NCBI GenBank assembly: GCA_002291925.1 | Contig: DBAY01000031.1 | Coordinates: 1-45,979 of the forward strand | Direction: 5' to 3' | Source of the DNA: Alphaproteobacteria bacterium UBA998 | GTDB taxonomy: Bacteria; Pseudomonadota; Alphaproteobacteria; Rickettsiales; UBA998 | Length of the DNA: 45,979 bases | In this document: positions 30,621-38,750 of the stretch, piece after piece | Layout: every line of letters begins with the position of its first letter | How positions within the stretch are numbered: the first letter of the stretch is position 1 | Translations under genes and position numbers: made by a program | The notes under the pieces: generated by a model | What the model was told of the DNA's origin: nothing | Databases searched by the model: none | What the model saw: only the letters and a program-made list of their open reading frames with translations

Positions 30621-30656
30621 GAAAAGCCCCGCACATGGTGCGGGGCTTTTCTTTTT
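30621..30656 (+). terminator. Terminator of nrdAB
   Basis: GAAAAGCCCCGCAC (30621-30634), loop ATG, GTGCGGGGCTTTTC (30638-30651): a perfect 14-bp stem followed by five T. Located 46 nt after nrdB. Confidence 0.93.
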
Positions 30657-30781
30657 GCGAAGAGAGGCGGCAATAAAAAATGTCACGGCAATGTTTCATC
30701 ATGGCGCGTGCTAGCGAAGCCATCCATGAGTTGATATGGATAACTTCATCGTTGCACGATTTGCCATGACGGAGCCACAAG

Positions 30782-31198
30782 ATGAAACCCGATCTCGCCC
30801 CTGGCCTCACCTACACCCACTGCTACACCGTCCCGCCCGAGAAGGTAGTGCGCCATATCTATCCGGAAGCGCCGGAATTTCAGGACTTCCCCGATGTGTT
30901 CGCCACCGGCTACATGGTGGCGCTGATGGAGTGGGCCTGCGTGAAGGCGATGGCGCCGTACCTGGACGAAGGCGAGGGAAGCCTCGGCACGCACATTACT
31001 GTTAGCCACACCGCCCCGACGCCGCCGGGTCTCACCATCACCGTCACCGCCACGCTGACCCGCATCGAGGGCCGCCGCCTGTGGTGGGACGTCGCCGCCC
31101 ATGACGGCATCGACGAAATCGGCTGCGGCACCCACGAGCGCGCGGTGATTCACAAGGCGCGTTTCGAGGAAAAACTACGCGCCAAACGCTTGGCCTAA
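30782..31198 (+). CDS. FlK-like hotdog thioesterase
   Basis: The 138-residue product resembles fluoroacetyl-CoA thioesterase FlK and related small hotdog thioesterases. It has FATGYMVALMEWACVKAM with the conserved Glu, GSLGTHITVSHTAPTPPG with the conserved His, and the C-terminal EIGCGTHERAVI. The substrate is unknown; many family members act on acyl-CoA compounds, and a fluorine function should not be assumed despite crcB in the same window. It is preceded by a terminator and followed 14 nt later by a hairpin of the opposite gene. Confidence 0.8.
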   Translation: MKPDLAPGLTYTHCYTVPPEKVVRHIYPEAPEFQDFPDVFATGYMVALMEWACVKAMAPYLDEGEGSLGTHITVSHTAPTPPGLTITVTATLTRIEGRRLWWDVAAHDGIDEIGCGTHERAVIHKARFEEKLRAKRLA

Positions 31199-31211
31199 GG
31201 CGCAAAGAAAA

Positions 31212-31240
31212 ACCGGAAGCGGCAGGGGACCGCTTCCGGT
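31212..31240 (-). terminator. Terminator of the small exported protein gene
   Basis: ACCGGAAGCGG (31212-31222) pairs perfectly with CCGCTTCCGGT (31230-31240). Read on the - strand the stem is followed by TTTTTCTTTG, so it terminates the gene at 31270-31548. On the + strand it is followed by GAAAAAG and is not a good terminator. Confidence 0.8.
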
Positions 31241-31269
31241 GAAAAAGCACGTTTCAGCCAAAAACGTGG

Positions 31270-31548
31270 TTAGTGAGGGATCGACTTCGCGCTTTTCGCA
31301 TTGCCGGTGCCCTTCGTGCCGGTCGAGGCAGAGCGGCTATGATGCGTGCGTTTGGTACCAAGCTTGTGATGGGTTGCGTTGCTGGCTAATTTGGCTTCGG
31401 TCTGCTTGGTTTGAGCAGCAGGGGCCTGCGTCTGTGTCATCACCGGCGTTTGGCTGTGCATCGCGTTGGTGCCACCAGGCGCGGCCAGCGCGGCACCGGC
31501 AAGGCTGACGCTGCTGACGAGGGCGAGAAGGGTGAGGGCGGTACGCAT
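31270..31548 (-). CDS. Small exported basic protein, 92 aa
   Basis: Residues 1-22 are a signal peptide (TALTLLALVSSVSLAGAALA). The mature part is low-complexity and rich in Thr, Gln, Lys, His and Ser (ASNATHHKLGTKRTHHSRSASTGTKGTG). No cysteine is present. AAAGGAGATTTCCC precedes the ATG, and it has its own terminator, so it is a well-formed gene despite its size. No family recognised; a periplasmic, intrinsically disordered protein is likely. Confidence 0.7.
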   Translation of the reverse strand: MRTALTLLALVSSVSLAGAALAAPGGTNAMHSQTPVMTQTQAPAAQTKQTEAKLASNATHHKLGTKRTHHSRSASTGTKGTGNAKSAKSIPH

Positions 31549-31688
31549 GGGAAATCTCCTTTGGTGTTTATGTTTGTTCGCAAGAACGACACCAACTTAG
31601 TGTGCCGAAGATTATCAGCATGCTGCGCCTGCATTAATTATAGTTCAGGCAAGCAGCTCTCACGTTAGTGCATGAGAGGTAAAAATCA

Positions 31689-32987
31689 TTAAATTGCCTG
31701 CACTGTAAGGTGCGAGCTGCGGAAGAGGGGGGTCCGGACAAGGTGCACCAGACCCATGTCGCGCGCATCCACGATAGCGATATCATCCATCATCCCAGCC
31801 ACCGCGAAGTAAGGCGTGCCCGGCAGGTCACATAGCCCGATGGGTGATTGGAGGCCAAGGTCGCTGCTGCGGACGGCGAAGGCCGGCTTGGCGGGGGGCA
31901 CGCAAACCAGATATTCGCTGTAGACATACACGGCGATCACCGTTCCGGTCATTGAGTGGTGGATAACGGATTGTGAGCGGCGCTGTTTGTCGGGTGCGGT
32001 AAAAATTGGTCTGGTGGTACCAGTCTGTGGGTTGAAGTGAATGAGAGGAAGTGGAATGGCTACCCCTTGGTTGTCACCGGGCAGCTCAAGTTCATGCAGA
32101 CTGTAGGGAAGGCCGCCTTTCTGCAAAGTGTCGAGCTCTGTTGCCCCGACGGCAGAGGACGGTTTCTTGCTCCACTCGATAAATCGCTGCAGCACCCCAT
32201 AAACCTGGTCATCTTGAGTAACAGTCAAGTGAACCAGTGCTTCATTCTGTTCCACTGGCATCTCCTGAACGACGTGGCGCGTATACAGGTCGATAATACT
32301 TAGCTTGGGCGTAAAAAGCGACGATGCGCTGGTATAGCCCGTAAAGGACCCAGCGACAGGCTGGGTGATATATTTGCGATTCCCCGCATGCGCAACCGCC
32401 GCGCGCCGACCGTCACGAAAGATACTCATATCATGCGGAAGAACTCCACCGCTGGAGAATTGATCTACCAGCTTGCAGGTTGAAAGGTCATATACTTGGA
32501 TTATGCCGTCAGGCTTGATATGGCTACCGGCACCCTTGTGCGGATGAAGGGTGCAGAACATGAGGTCAGTGCCTGGAGGTTTCAGGCCATGGCCGCTAAA
32601 AACATAACCCTCAGGAGCATGGAAGAAGCCTCTGGGCTTTAGGTCAATATCCAAAAATGCAGCTTGTATGTAATATTGAGGCAATACAGCTATAAGATCG
32701 TTCGCCTGTTCCACAAACACACTATGCGCCTCTCCCATGGGAAGCAGTACGCGACGCAGGGTACCTGTCTGCAGATTGATCTCTGAGACGACCGATTGTT
32801 GCTCATTATACAGATTGGTACTGCCTTGATAGCGCGCCCCTTGCCGTCCGGTGGCGTATATTTTGTAGTTGAGGCCAGAGTCAGCATCTATGGCGAGCGG
32901 GTTGCCTCTCCCGCGCCAGACCGTCGGCGCGCCCGCTCCAATGGCAAGGCCCGTAACTGTGGCAATAAACTCTCGGCGGTTTAGCAT
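31689..32987 (-). CDS. Tat-exported DUF1513-like protein
   Basis: A 432-residue protein whose N terminus NRREFIATVTGLAIGAGAPTVW is a twin-arginine signal (RRxFI). The mature part has repeated beta-propeller-like strands with DxxTG/DLxT endings (INLQTGTLRRVLLPMGEAHSVFV; VYDLSTCKLVDQFSSGGVLPHDMSIFRDGRRAAVAHAG). This matches the general look of DUF1513 proteins. Members are sometimes found near iron-uptake genes of the Efe type, but none is near here. Slightly AT-richer than its neighbours. The function is unknown. Confidence 0.6.
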   Translation of the reverse strand: MLNRREFIATVTGLAIGAGAPTVWRGRGNPLAIDADSGLNYKIYATGRQGARYQGSTNLYNEQQSVVSEINLQTGTLRRVLLPMGEAHSVFVEQANDLIAVLPQYYIQAAFLDIDLKPRGFFHAPEGYVFSGHGLKPPGTDLMFCTLHPHKGAGSHIKPDGIIQVYDLSTCKLVDQFSSGGVLPHDMSIFRDGRRAAVAHAGNRKYITQPVAGSFTGYTSASSLFTPKLSIIDLYTRHVVQEMPVEQNEALVHLTVTQDDQVYGVLQRFIEWSKKPSSAVGATELDTLQKGGLPYSLHELELPGDNQGVAIPLPLIHFNPQTGTTRPIFTAPDKQRRSQSVIHHSMTGTVIAVYVYSEYLVCVPPAKPAFAVRSSDLGLQSPIGLCDLPGTPYFAVAGMMDDIAIVDARDMGLVHLVRTPLFRSSHLTVQAI

Positions 32988-33017
32988 GGGCTGCCTATGA
33001 GATGCAGAAACAGAATC

Positions 33018-33046
33018 ATTATAATCTTATTGGGTTAGCTTTAAAA
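33018..33046 (-). promoter_or_regulatory. Possible promoter of the Tat-exported protein gene
   Basis: On the - strand, TATAAT (33018-33023) is a perfect -10 lying 30 nt upstream of the ATG. The -35 region (about 33041-33046) is only T/A-rich. The whole 33000-33070 stretch is AT-rich and should also hold the guaB promoter, for which TTGGGT (33030-33035), 17 nt, TAAGTT (33053-33058) is a weak candidate. Confidence 0.35.
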
Positions 33047-33073
33047 AATATTTAAGTTTTCCAAAGAAAATAT

Positions 33074-33098
33074 GGAACTACGCGTGACAAGTAGTTCC
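33074..33098 (+). promoter_or_regulatory. Hairpin in the guaB leader
   Basis: GGAACTAC (33074-33081), 9-nt loop, GTAGTTCC (33091-33098), followed by TTCTTC. A perfect 8-bp stem 44 nt before the guaB start. It could be a weak terminator or attenuator. No purine or guanidine riboswitch pattern is seen. Confidence 0.4.
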
Positions 33099-33142
33099 TT
33101 CTTCAGTAGATAAATGCGCCAACAATGATCACTGGATTGGCT

Positions 33143-34624
33143 ATGGCACGCACCCCCACCGCATCTCCCATCATCGAAGCGCTCACCTTTGACGACGTGT
33201 TGCTGAAGCCCGGCTATTCCGAGGTGCTGCCCGCTTCTACCGATACGAAAACCCGCGTCACGCGCGGCATCGAGCTGAATATCCCGCTGATGTCTGCCGC
33301 GATGGATACGGTGACGGAAGCGCGCCTCGCCATCGCGATGGCGCAGCTGGGCGGGCTGGGCTGCATCCACAAGAATATGGAGCCGGAGCAGCAGGCCGAT
33401 GAAGTGAAGCGCGTGAAGCGCTTTGAATCCGGCATGGTGGTCAACCCGGTCACTATCACGCCGGATGCGACGCTGGCCGATGCGCTGGCGCTGATGCAGC
33501 AGCACGGCATCACTGGCGTGCCGGTGACGGAGAAAAGCGGCAAGCTGGTCGGCATCCTCACCAACCGTGACGTGCGTTTTGCCTCCAACAAACGCCAGAA
33601 AATCGCCGAGCTGATGACGTCGGAGGACCTCATCACTGTGAAGGAAGGCACATCGCTGGAGAGTGCCAAGAAGTTGCTGCACAAGCATCGCATCGAAAAG
33701 CTGATCGTGGTGGATTATGCGTACAAATGCATCGGCCTCATTACAGTGAAGGACATTATCAAGGCGCAGCAATATCCGCAGGCTGTGAAGGATGAGAAGG
33801 GCCGCCTGCGCGTGGCGGCAGCGACGGGCGTCGGCGAGGCGGGCATCACCCGCGCCGAGGCGCTGATCGCAGCCGGTGTGGACGTGCTGGTGGTGGATAC
33901 CGCGCACGGCCATTCGAAAGGCGTGATCGAAGCGGTGAAGACCATCCGCAAGCTGAGCAAGACGACGCAGATCATCGCGGGCAACATCGCCACCGGTGAG
34001 GCCGCGGCGGCGCTCATCAAGGCGGGCGCGGACGCAGTGAAAGTGGGTATTGGCCCTGGCTCCATCTGCACCACGCGCATCGTGGCGGGCGTCGGCGTGC
34101 CGCAGCTTTCCGCCATCATGGATGTGGCACCGGTGTGCCAGAAAGCGGGCGTGCCGCTGATCGCCGATGGCGGCATCAAATATTCCGGCGATCTCGCCAA
34201 GGCGATTGCAGCAGGCGCGTCCTGCGCCATGCTCGGCTCGCTGTTCGCGGGCACGGAGGAAAGCCCCGGCGAGGAGATTCTCTATCAGGGCCGCAGCTAC
34301 AAGGCTTACCGGGGCATGGGCTCGGTCGGCGCCATGGCGCGCGGCTCGGCGGATCGTTATTTCCAGCAGGAAGTGGCCGACACGCTGAAGCTGGTGCCGG
34401 AGGGCGTCGAGGGCCGCGTGCCGTTCAAGGGGCCGATTTCCGCCGTGGTGCACCAACTCGTCGGCGGGTTGAAGGCGGCGATGGGCTACACCGGCAATGC
34501 CACCATCGCGGCGATGCAGAAGCATTGCGAGTTCGTGCGTATTACCAACGCCGGCCTGCGCGAGAGCCACACGCACGATATTACGATTACGCGCGAAGCC
34601 CCGAATTACCGCGTGAGCCAGTAA
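33143..34624 (+). CDS. guaB: Inosine-5'-monophosphate dehydrogenase
   Basis: Oxidises IMP to XMP with NAD, the committed step of GMP synthesis. The 493 residues from ATG 33143 include the N-terminal part of the barrel (ALTFDDVLLKPGYSEVLP), a tandem CBS insert (about 95-205), and the second barrel part. The catalytic cysteine C309 lies in GPGSICTTR, followed by the flap loop with YRGMGSVGAM. An upstream in-frame ATG at 33125 adds six residues and has no ribosome site. Hairpin H6 begins directly after the TAA. Confidence 0.97.
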   Translation: MARTPTASPIIEALTFDDVLLKPGYSEVLPASTDTKTRVTRGIELNIPLMSAAMDTVTEARLAIAMAQLGGLGCIHKNMEPEQQADEVKRVKRFESGMVVNPVTITPDATLADALALMQQHGITGVPVTEKSGKLVGILTNRDVRFASNKRQKIAELMTSEDLITVKEGTSLESAKKLLHKHRIEKLIVVDYAYKCIGLITVKDIIKAQQYPQAVKDEKGRLRVAAATGVGEAGITRAEALIAAGVDVLVVDTAHGHSKGVIEAVKTIRKLSKTTQIIAGNIATGEAAAALIKAGADAVKVGIGPGSICTTRIVAGVGVPQLSAIMDVAPVCQKAGVPLIADGGIKYSGDLAKAIAAGASCAMLGSLFAGTEESPGEEILYQGRSYKAYRGMGSVGAMARGSADRYFQQEVADTLKLVPEGVEGRVPFKGPISAVVHQLVGGLKAAMGYTGNATIAAMQKHCEFVRITNAGLRESHTHDITITREAPNYRVSQ

Positions 34625-34694
34625 GAGTTACGGGTTGCGGGTTGTGTCATGCGCGGCTAAAACTCGTAGCCCGTAACTCCGTAACCCGTAACTC
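34625..34694 (+). repeat. Heptad-unit hairpin H6 (guaB-rsmB)
   Basis: Starts on the base after the guaB stop: GAGTTAC, GGGTTGC, GGGTTGT, GTCATGC. The right arm reads GTAGCCC, GTAACTC, C, GTAACCC, GTAACTC (about 34666-34694). The outer 16 nt (34625-34640) pair with 34679-34694 with a single G-T type mismatch. The right arm ends 6 nt before the rsmB ATG. One unit in the right arm is 8 nt long. Confidence 0.82.
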
Positions 34695-34700
34695 TCCCCC

Positions 34701-36005
34701 ATGAAACCCGGAGCGCAGGTCGCCGCGGCGATTGATCTCATTACGCTCGTTAATGCCGCCTGGCAGGAGGGCAGCCGCGCCCCCGCCGACAGCCTGATCG
34801 CGTCCTATTTCATGGAACGGCGCTATATCGGCTCGAAGGATCGCGGGGCGATTTCGGGTCTGTTTTACGGTGTATTGCGGCAAGGTGGCGCGCTGGAGTG
34901 GCGGCTAGAGCGGGCCGGACTGACCGTCGACCCGCGTACGCTGGTGCTGGGTGCGCTGGTGCTGCTCGAGGGCCGTACGCTGGCGGATCTGGGCGAGTGG
35001 CTGAACGGCGAGCGTCATGCCGCCGCGCCCTTGTCGCCGAAGGAACGGGAAGCGCTCGCCACGCTCGAGCGTCAACCTCTGGTGACGGAGGACATGCCGC
35101 AAGCGGCACGGCTGAATTTCCCGGACTGGATGGAGCCCTCGCTGAAGGCCGCGCTGGAGGATGAGTTTGTGCCCGCGCTGGAGGCCATGGCGAAGGAAGC
35201 GCCGGTCGATTTGCGCGTCAATACGCTGAAGGCCACTCGGGCGCAGGTGATGGACGCCCTCTCAGCGGCGGGCTACGAACCGCAGGCGCTGGAGTTCGTG
35301 CCGCACGGCATTCGTCTGCGGAAGCGCGGGCCGGTTTTCACTCTGCCTGCCTTCCGCGAGGGCTGGTTCGAGATGCAGGACGCGGGCTCGCAGCTGGCGG
35401 CCTCGCTCGTGAGCGCCAAGCCGGGCGACAAGGTAGCGGATTTCTGCGCCGGTGCAGGCGGCAAGACGCTGGCGCTGGCGTCTGCCATGGGGAATCGCGG
35501 CCGCCTGATGGCGTGGGATGTCAATGCGCGTCGTCTCGCGCAGATGCCCAAGCGGCTGGCGCGTGCGGGCGTCCACAACGTGCAGCTGCGCGTGCTGGCA
35601 TCGGAGAATGACGCGTTTGTGAAGCGCCACAAGCAGACCGCCGACTGGGTGCTGATCGACGCGCCCTGCACCGGCAGCGGCACGTGGCGGCGCAACCCGG
35701 ATTTGAAATGGCGCACTGCGCCGAAGGACCTGCAGGAGCTGACCCAGCTGCAGGCTAACATCCTCGCCAGCGCATCCCGGCTGGTGAAGCCCGGCGGGCA
35801 TCTGGTCTATGTCACCTGCTCACTATTTGACGAGGAGAACCGTCAGCAGGCGGAGGCGTTCCTGCAAAAACAGAAAGAGTTTTCCCTTCGGCCGCTGCCG
35901 CCCGCAGTGCAGCGTCTCACCGGGCAGGAAGAGATGCTGCGGCTCTGGCCGCACAGGCACGATACGGACGGGTTTTTCGCGGCGATTTTTACCCGTCAGA
36001 ATTAG
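34701..36005 (+). CDS. rsmB: 16S rRNA m5C967 methyltransferase RsmB
   Basis: Methylates C967 of 16S rRNA using S-adenosylmethionine. An N-terminal NusB-like RNA-binding domain (about 1-140) precedes the Rossmann methyltransferase domain. The SAM site is VADFCAGAGGKTLALASAM. Motif IV DAPCTGSGTWRRNPDLKWR holds C323, and motif VI VTCSLFDEEN holds the nucleophile C373. Both cysteines of the m5C mechanism are present. At 434 residues it has the length of RsmB. No Shine-Dalgarno is seen; the start follows hairpin H6 and TCTCCCCC. Confidence 0.93.
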   Translation: MKPGAQVAAAIDLITLVNAAWQEGSRAPADSLIASYFMERRYIGSKDRGAISGLFYGVLRQGGALEWRLERAGLTVDPRTLVLGALVLLEGRTLADLGEWLNGERHAAAPLSPKEREALATLERQPLVTEDMPQAARLNFPDWMEPSLKAALEDEFVPALEAMAKEAPVDLRVNTLKATRAQVMDALSAAGYEPQALEFVPHGIRLRKRGPVFTLPAFREGWFEMQDAGSQLAASLVSAKPGDKVADFCAGAGGKTLALASAMGNRGRLMAWDVNARRLAQMPKRLARAGVHNVQLRVLASENDAFVKRHKQTADWVLIDAPCTGSGTWRRNPDLKWRTAPKDLQELTQLQANILASASRLVKPGGHLVYVTCSLFDEENRQQAEAFLQKQKEFSLRPLPPAVQRLTGQEEMLRLWPHRHDTDGFFAAIFTRQN

Positions 36006-36030
36006 CCTTGCTTTGGCGCGGCAGGAATAG

Positions 36031-36060
36031 TTGCACGCCCGCCATAACCTACCATATTTA
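36031..36060 (+). promoter_or_regulatory. Possible promoter upstream of the M23-bactofilin pair
   Basis: TTGCAC (36031-36036), 18-nt spacer, TATTTA (36055-36060). It lies 26 nt after rsmB and about 160 nt before the peptidase start, in an AT-richer stretch. Only a modest match. Confidence 0.35.
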
Positions 36061-36141
36061 GATGATCACGCCACTTCAACCCACTATATTTACATAAAAT
36101 TAACGTTTTTTGCCGGCGAAGCGCCACTCCGGGATTGATTC

Positions 36142-36157
36142 ACGTGTGATCACATGT
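36142..36157 (+). promoter_or_regulatory. 16-bp dyad upstream of the M23 peptidase
   Basis: ACGTGTGATCACATGT is symmetric about its centre at 7 of 8 positions, with a perfect TGTGATCACA core. The half-site TGTGA recalls CRP/FNR-type operators, but the usual 4-6 nt spacer is absent. Candidate operator for the peptidase-bactofilin operon. Confidence 0.35.
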
Positions 36158-36218
36158 CATAACCGTGTGGGCCGAAAATTCACCCCCGGCCGGAAGCTCA
36201 CCCACACCGGATGACAGC

Positions 36219-37367
36219 ATGGCGAAACGCAAGTCTCCTTTCTCCCTGATCCGCCAGCTCTTTCATACCCGCAAGATCATTGTCGTTTCCAACCACTCGG
36301 TGGATTACTACCCGCTTTCGCGCAGCTTCCAAGGAGTACTGATCGTGGGAGTGCTTGGGTTCGTTTCCTGGGCTTCCTATTCTACCGGCAGCTTCATGGC
36401 GGCGCGCTCGCAAATTCAGGAAAAAGACCGCGCCATCGCCAAGGTGAGCCTGGAAAATCAGAAAATCAGCAGCGAGTTTTCGTTGCTCAAGCAGGATCTG
36501 GTGCGCATGAAGGAGGAGGACGGTGACCTCTCCGAATATGCCGAATTCGTCATCCAGCAATACAGTGACAACAACATCGCAGGCCTCTCCAGTGTCAGCG
36601 CCAAGGGCGAGGGCGAGAACCACACGATGATGTTCGAGCGCATCAATTTTCTTGAGCAGCGCATTGCAGAGCTGCGCAAGGAGAATGAGGAATTCGTTGA
36701 TACCATCCGCCAGGTGACGGACGGCAAGATCAGCGAGCTTCAACGTGCCATCTCTCTCACCGGGCTGGACCGTCGCACCCTCACGAACCGCTACGAGGAC
36801 GAAGTGGAGCAGTCGGAGAAGGATGCGGACGAGACCGAGGGCGCCAAGGGTGGCCCGTTCGTGCCTTACCGCGCCGCCGAGCTGTTTGAAGGTGAAAAGC
36901 GCGAAGTATTGAACGATGTTGAGGAACTCCTGAAGCTTCGCGCGATCCTTGACATTATCCCGCTGTCCAAGCCGATTGATACAGATGAGATCAGCAGCGG
37001 CTTTGGGCGGCGCATCGATCCCTTCACCCGCCGCCTCGCCCAGCATCTGGGCGTGGATTTCTCCGGCCCGGTCGGTGCCAAAGTCTATGCCACCTCGGAC
37101 GGCACGGTAAGCCGGACGGGCTGGCAGGGTGCATATGGTAATCTCGTGGAGGTGGATCACGGCATTGGTCTCTCCACCCGCTACGGCCATCTGAGCAAAA
37201 TTTTGGTGGAGGAGGGCGATAAGGTCTCCGAAGGGCAGCTGATTGCCATCCAGGGCAGCACAGGCCGCAGCACTGGCAATCACCTGCATTACGAGGTGCG
37301 CTACAATGACCGCGCGCTCAACCCGCTCAATTTTCTGAAGGCCGGCCAGTATGTTTCAAAAGAATAA
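36219..37367 (+). CDS. M23-family peptidase (LytM type), membrane-anchored
   Basis: Likely cleaves peptidoglycan crosslinks or activates amidases at the envelope. A basic N terminus is followed by one membrane helix (GVLIVGVLGFVSWASYSTGSF, about 45-65), a coiled coil (about 75-200), and a C-terminal M23 domain. The zinc ligands are visible: H276 and D280 (QHLGVDFSGP) and the HLH motif (H355, H357) near the end. The ATG at 36219 is preferred; the frame is open from GTG 36165 without a ribosome site. It overlaps the bactofilin gene by 17 nt. Pairing of an M23 gene with a bactofilin gene is widespread and indicates a joint role in cell shape. Confidence 0.9.
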   Translation: MAKRKSPFSLIRQLFHTRKIIVVSNHSVDYYPLSRSFQGVLIVGVLGFVSWASYSTGSFMAARSQIQEKDRAIAKVSLENQKISSEFSLLKQDLVRMKEEDGDLSEYAEFVIQQYSDNNIAGLSSVSAKGEGENHTMMFERINFLEQRIAELRKENEEFVDTIRQVTDGKISELQRAISLTGLDRRTLTNRYEDEVEQSEKDADETEGAKGGPFVPYRAAELFEGEKREVLNDVEELLKLRAILDIIPLSKPIDTDEISSGFGRRIDPFTRRLAQHLGVDFSGPVGAKVYATSDGTVSRTGWQGAYGNLVEVDHGIGLSTRYGHLSKILVEEGDKVSEGQLIAIQGSTGRSTGNHLHYEVRYNDRALNPLNFLKAGQYVSKE

Positions 37368-37782
37368 TACTCCCGCTAACAGCAGCCTGCCTGCCTTGAA
37401 GAAGCAACCGCCCTCTGTCATCGCGGCGGATGTCAACCTGCTTGGCAATGTGATCAGTGAAGGCGCGCTCGATATTGATGGGCGCATTGAGGGCAACGTC
37501 AAATGCCGGGCCATCACCATCCGCAAGAACGGCGCCATCATCGGCGATGTGATTGCCGATTCCGTCCAGGTCTATGGCCGCGTCAAGGGGCTGATTAAAT
37601 CCAAGGAAGTGCATCTCTTCGCCACGGCGCACGTAGAAGGGGTGATCATGCATTCCTCGCTTTCCATCGAGGACGGGGCCTTCGTCGACGGCCAGTTCAA
37701 ACGCTCCGAGAGCATGAAAGAAAATGAAACTCCCAGCGACGCGGAAATGGATATTCTGCAAAATCTGAAACTGATCAGCTAA
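37351..37782 (+). CDS. Bactofilin
   Basis: A self-assembling cytoskeletal protein that places envelope enzymes in many bacteria. The 143-residue product has the beta-helix core (about 22-115) with the hallmark repeats LDIDGRIEGNVKCRAITIRKNGAIIGDVIADSVQVYGRVKGLIKSKEVHLFATAHVEGVI, flanked by short disordered ends. It starts inside the M23 gene and so is coupled to it. A weak ATCTAAT/ATTAGAT hairpin follows at 37816-37837. Confidence 0.93.
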   Translation: MFQKNNTPANSSLPALKKQPPSVIAADVNLLGNVISEGALDIDGRIEGNVKCRAITIRKNGAIIGDVIADSVQVYGRVKGLIKSKEVHLFATAHVEGVIMHSSLSIEDGAFVDGQFKRSESMKENETPSDAEMDILQNLKLIS

Positions 37783-37880
37783 GAAATCTGCGCCTTTTAG
37801 GTTTGCTACTCTGGCATCTAATTTACAGGGATTAGATAACTGGTTAATTTGTTATTTGAACTCACACAGATGAAATAGCA

Positions 37881-38723
37881 TCAGTGTATTTTAAACATGA
37901 GATGGCCGCATCGCCGCTCATCGGTGCTTATTGCGTAGCGAGCGGTAGCAATGTCATTCGATGTGGAGCATTCATCATCCCACGCCGCAGTTTGCTTGAA
38001 GGCAACAACTTTGCCTGACCCGGGCAACCCATCATCCATTTTTTTATCTATCATCCAGAACAGTTTTGCGGGGAGCAAAGGACTGCTTGGACCATAGAAA
38101 GGTCCATTAATGTTCACTCCATAGAAGAGTATATTTATAGGCGTGGGATTATCAAAATAGTCAGGGTGAGAAAATGCCGCCGGGTAATAAGCCAAACCGA
38201 AACCAGTCGAATTGTAAGGCCCTTGTGGGGTGTTAACGCCACCTTGCGATTGCCACGATTGACTCAAAGCATGAATGCCTGAAAAACTACCCTTTATTAA
38301 TCCAGCGTTTGTTAAGTGCTGCCAAGCACGATAACGTTCGCTGTAACACCACGCTTCAGTTCCCAAAGGGCAGGGTAGCCCCGCATGGATCAGGCCATTC
38401 CCGTCACCATTGCAAGTGAGAAGGCTGCCTGAGGAATTTGTTAGAATACAATCCATTGCACTGACATTACTGGCGGCGCCCCATATTTTTGTTGCTCTAG
38501 TCATATCACCAGGCAACTCTTCGTACTTTTTGGTAAAAGTGTTTACTGCTGATATGTAATGACTCGCATCATAAATAACGCGATTTAACCGCGCAGATTC
38601 CATCAAACTTCTTCCAGCGAAAACTCCGCCGGCCAGTAACGCAATAATTGTTATTACAATCGATAATTCAAGCAGGCTGAATCCTGTGCGGTACAAAAAT
38701 CTTCTCTGCGCATGGCGTCTCAT
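37881..38723 (-). CDS. Orphan type IV pilin-like (pseudopilin) protein
   Basis: The N terminus RTG/FSLLELSIVITIIALLAGG is a class III prepilin signal: Gly14, Phe15, and Glu at +5, followed by the hydrophobic helix. PilD-type peptidase would cleave after G14. The 280-residue mature domain has several cysteines (near DCILTNSSGSLLTCNG and PCPLGTEAWCYSER) that may form disulfides. No pilus or type II secretion gene is nearby. Base composition is clearly AT-richer than the surrounding genes, which suggests recent transfer. It follows the protease gene by 27 nt with AAAGGTTAG as ribosome site. Confidence 0.8.
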   Translation of the reverse strand: MRRHAQRRFLYRTGFSLLELSIVITIIALLAGGVFAGRSLMESARLNRVIYDASHYISAVNTFTKKYEELPGDMTRATKIWGAASNVSAMDCILTNSSGSLLTCNGDGNGLIHAGLPCPLGTEAWCYSERYRAWQHLTNAGLIKGSFSGIHALSQSWQSQGGVNTPQGPYNSTGFGLAYYPAAFSHPDYFDNPTPINILFYGVNINGPFYGPSSPLLPAKLFWMIDKKMDDGLPGSGKVVAFKQTAAWDDECSTSNDIATARYAISTDERRCGHLMFKIH

Positions 38724-38750
38724 AAACTAACCTTTTTTATACCAAAAGAG

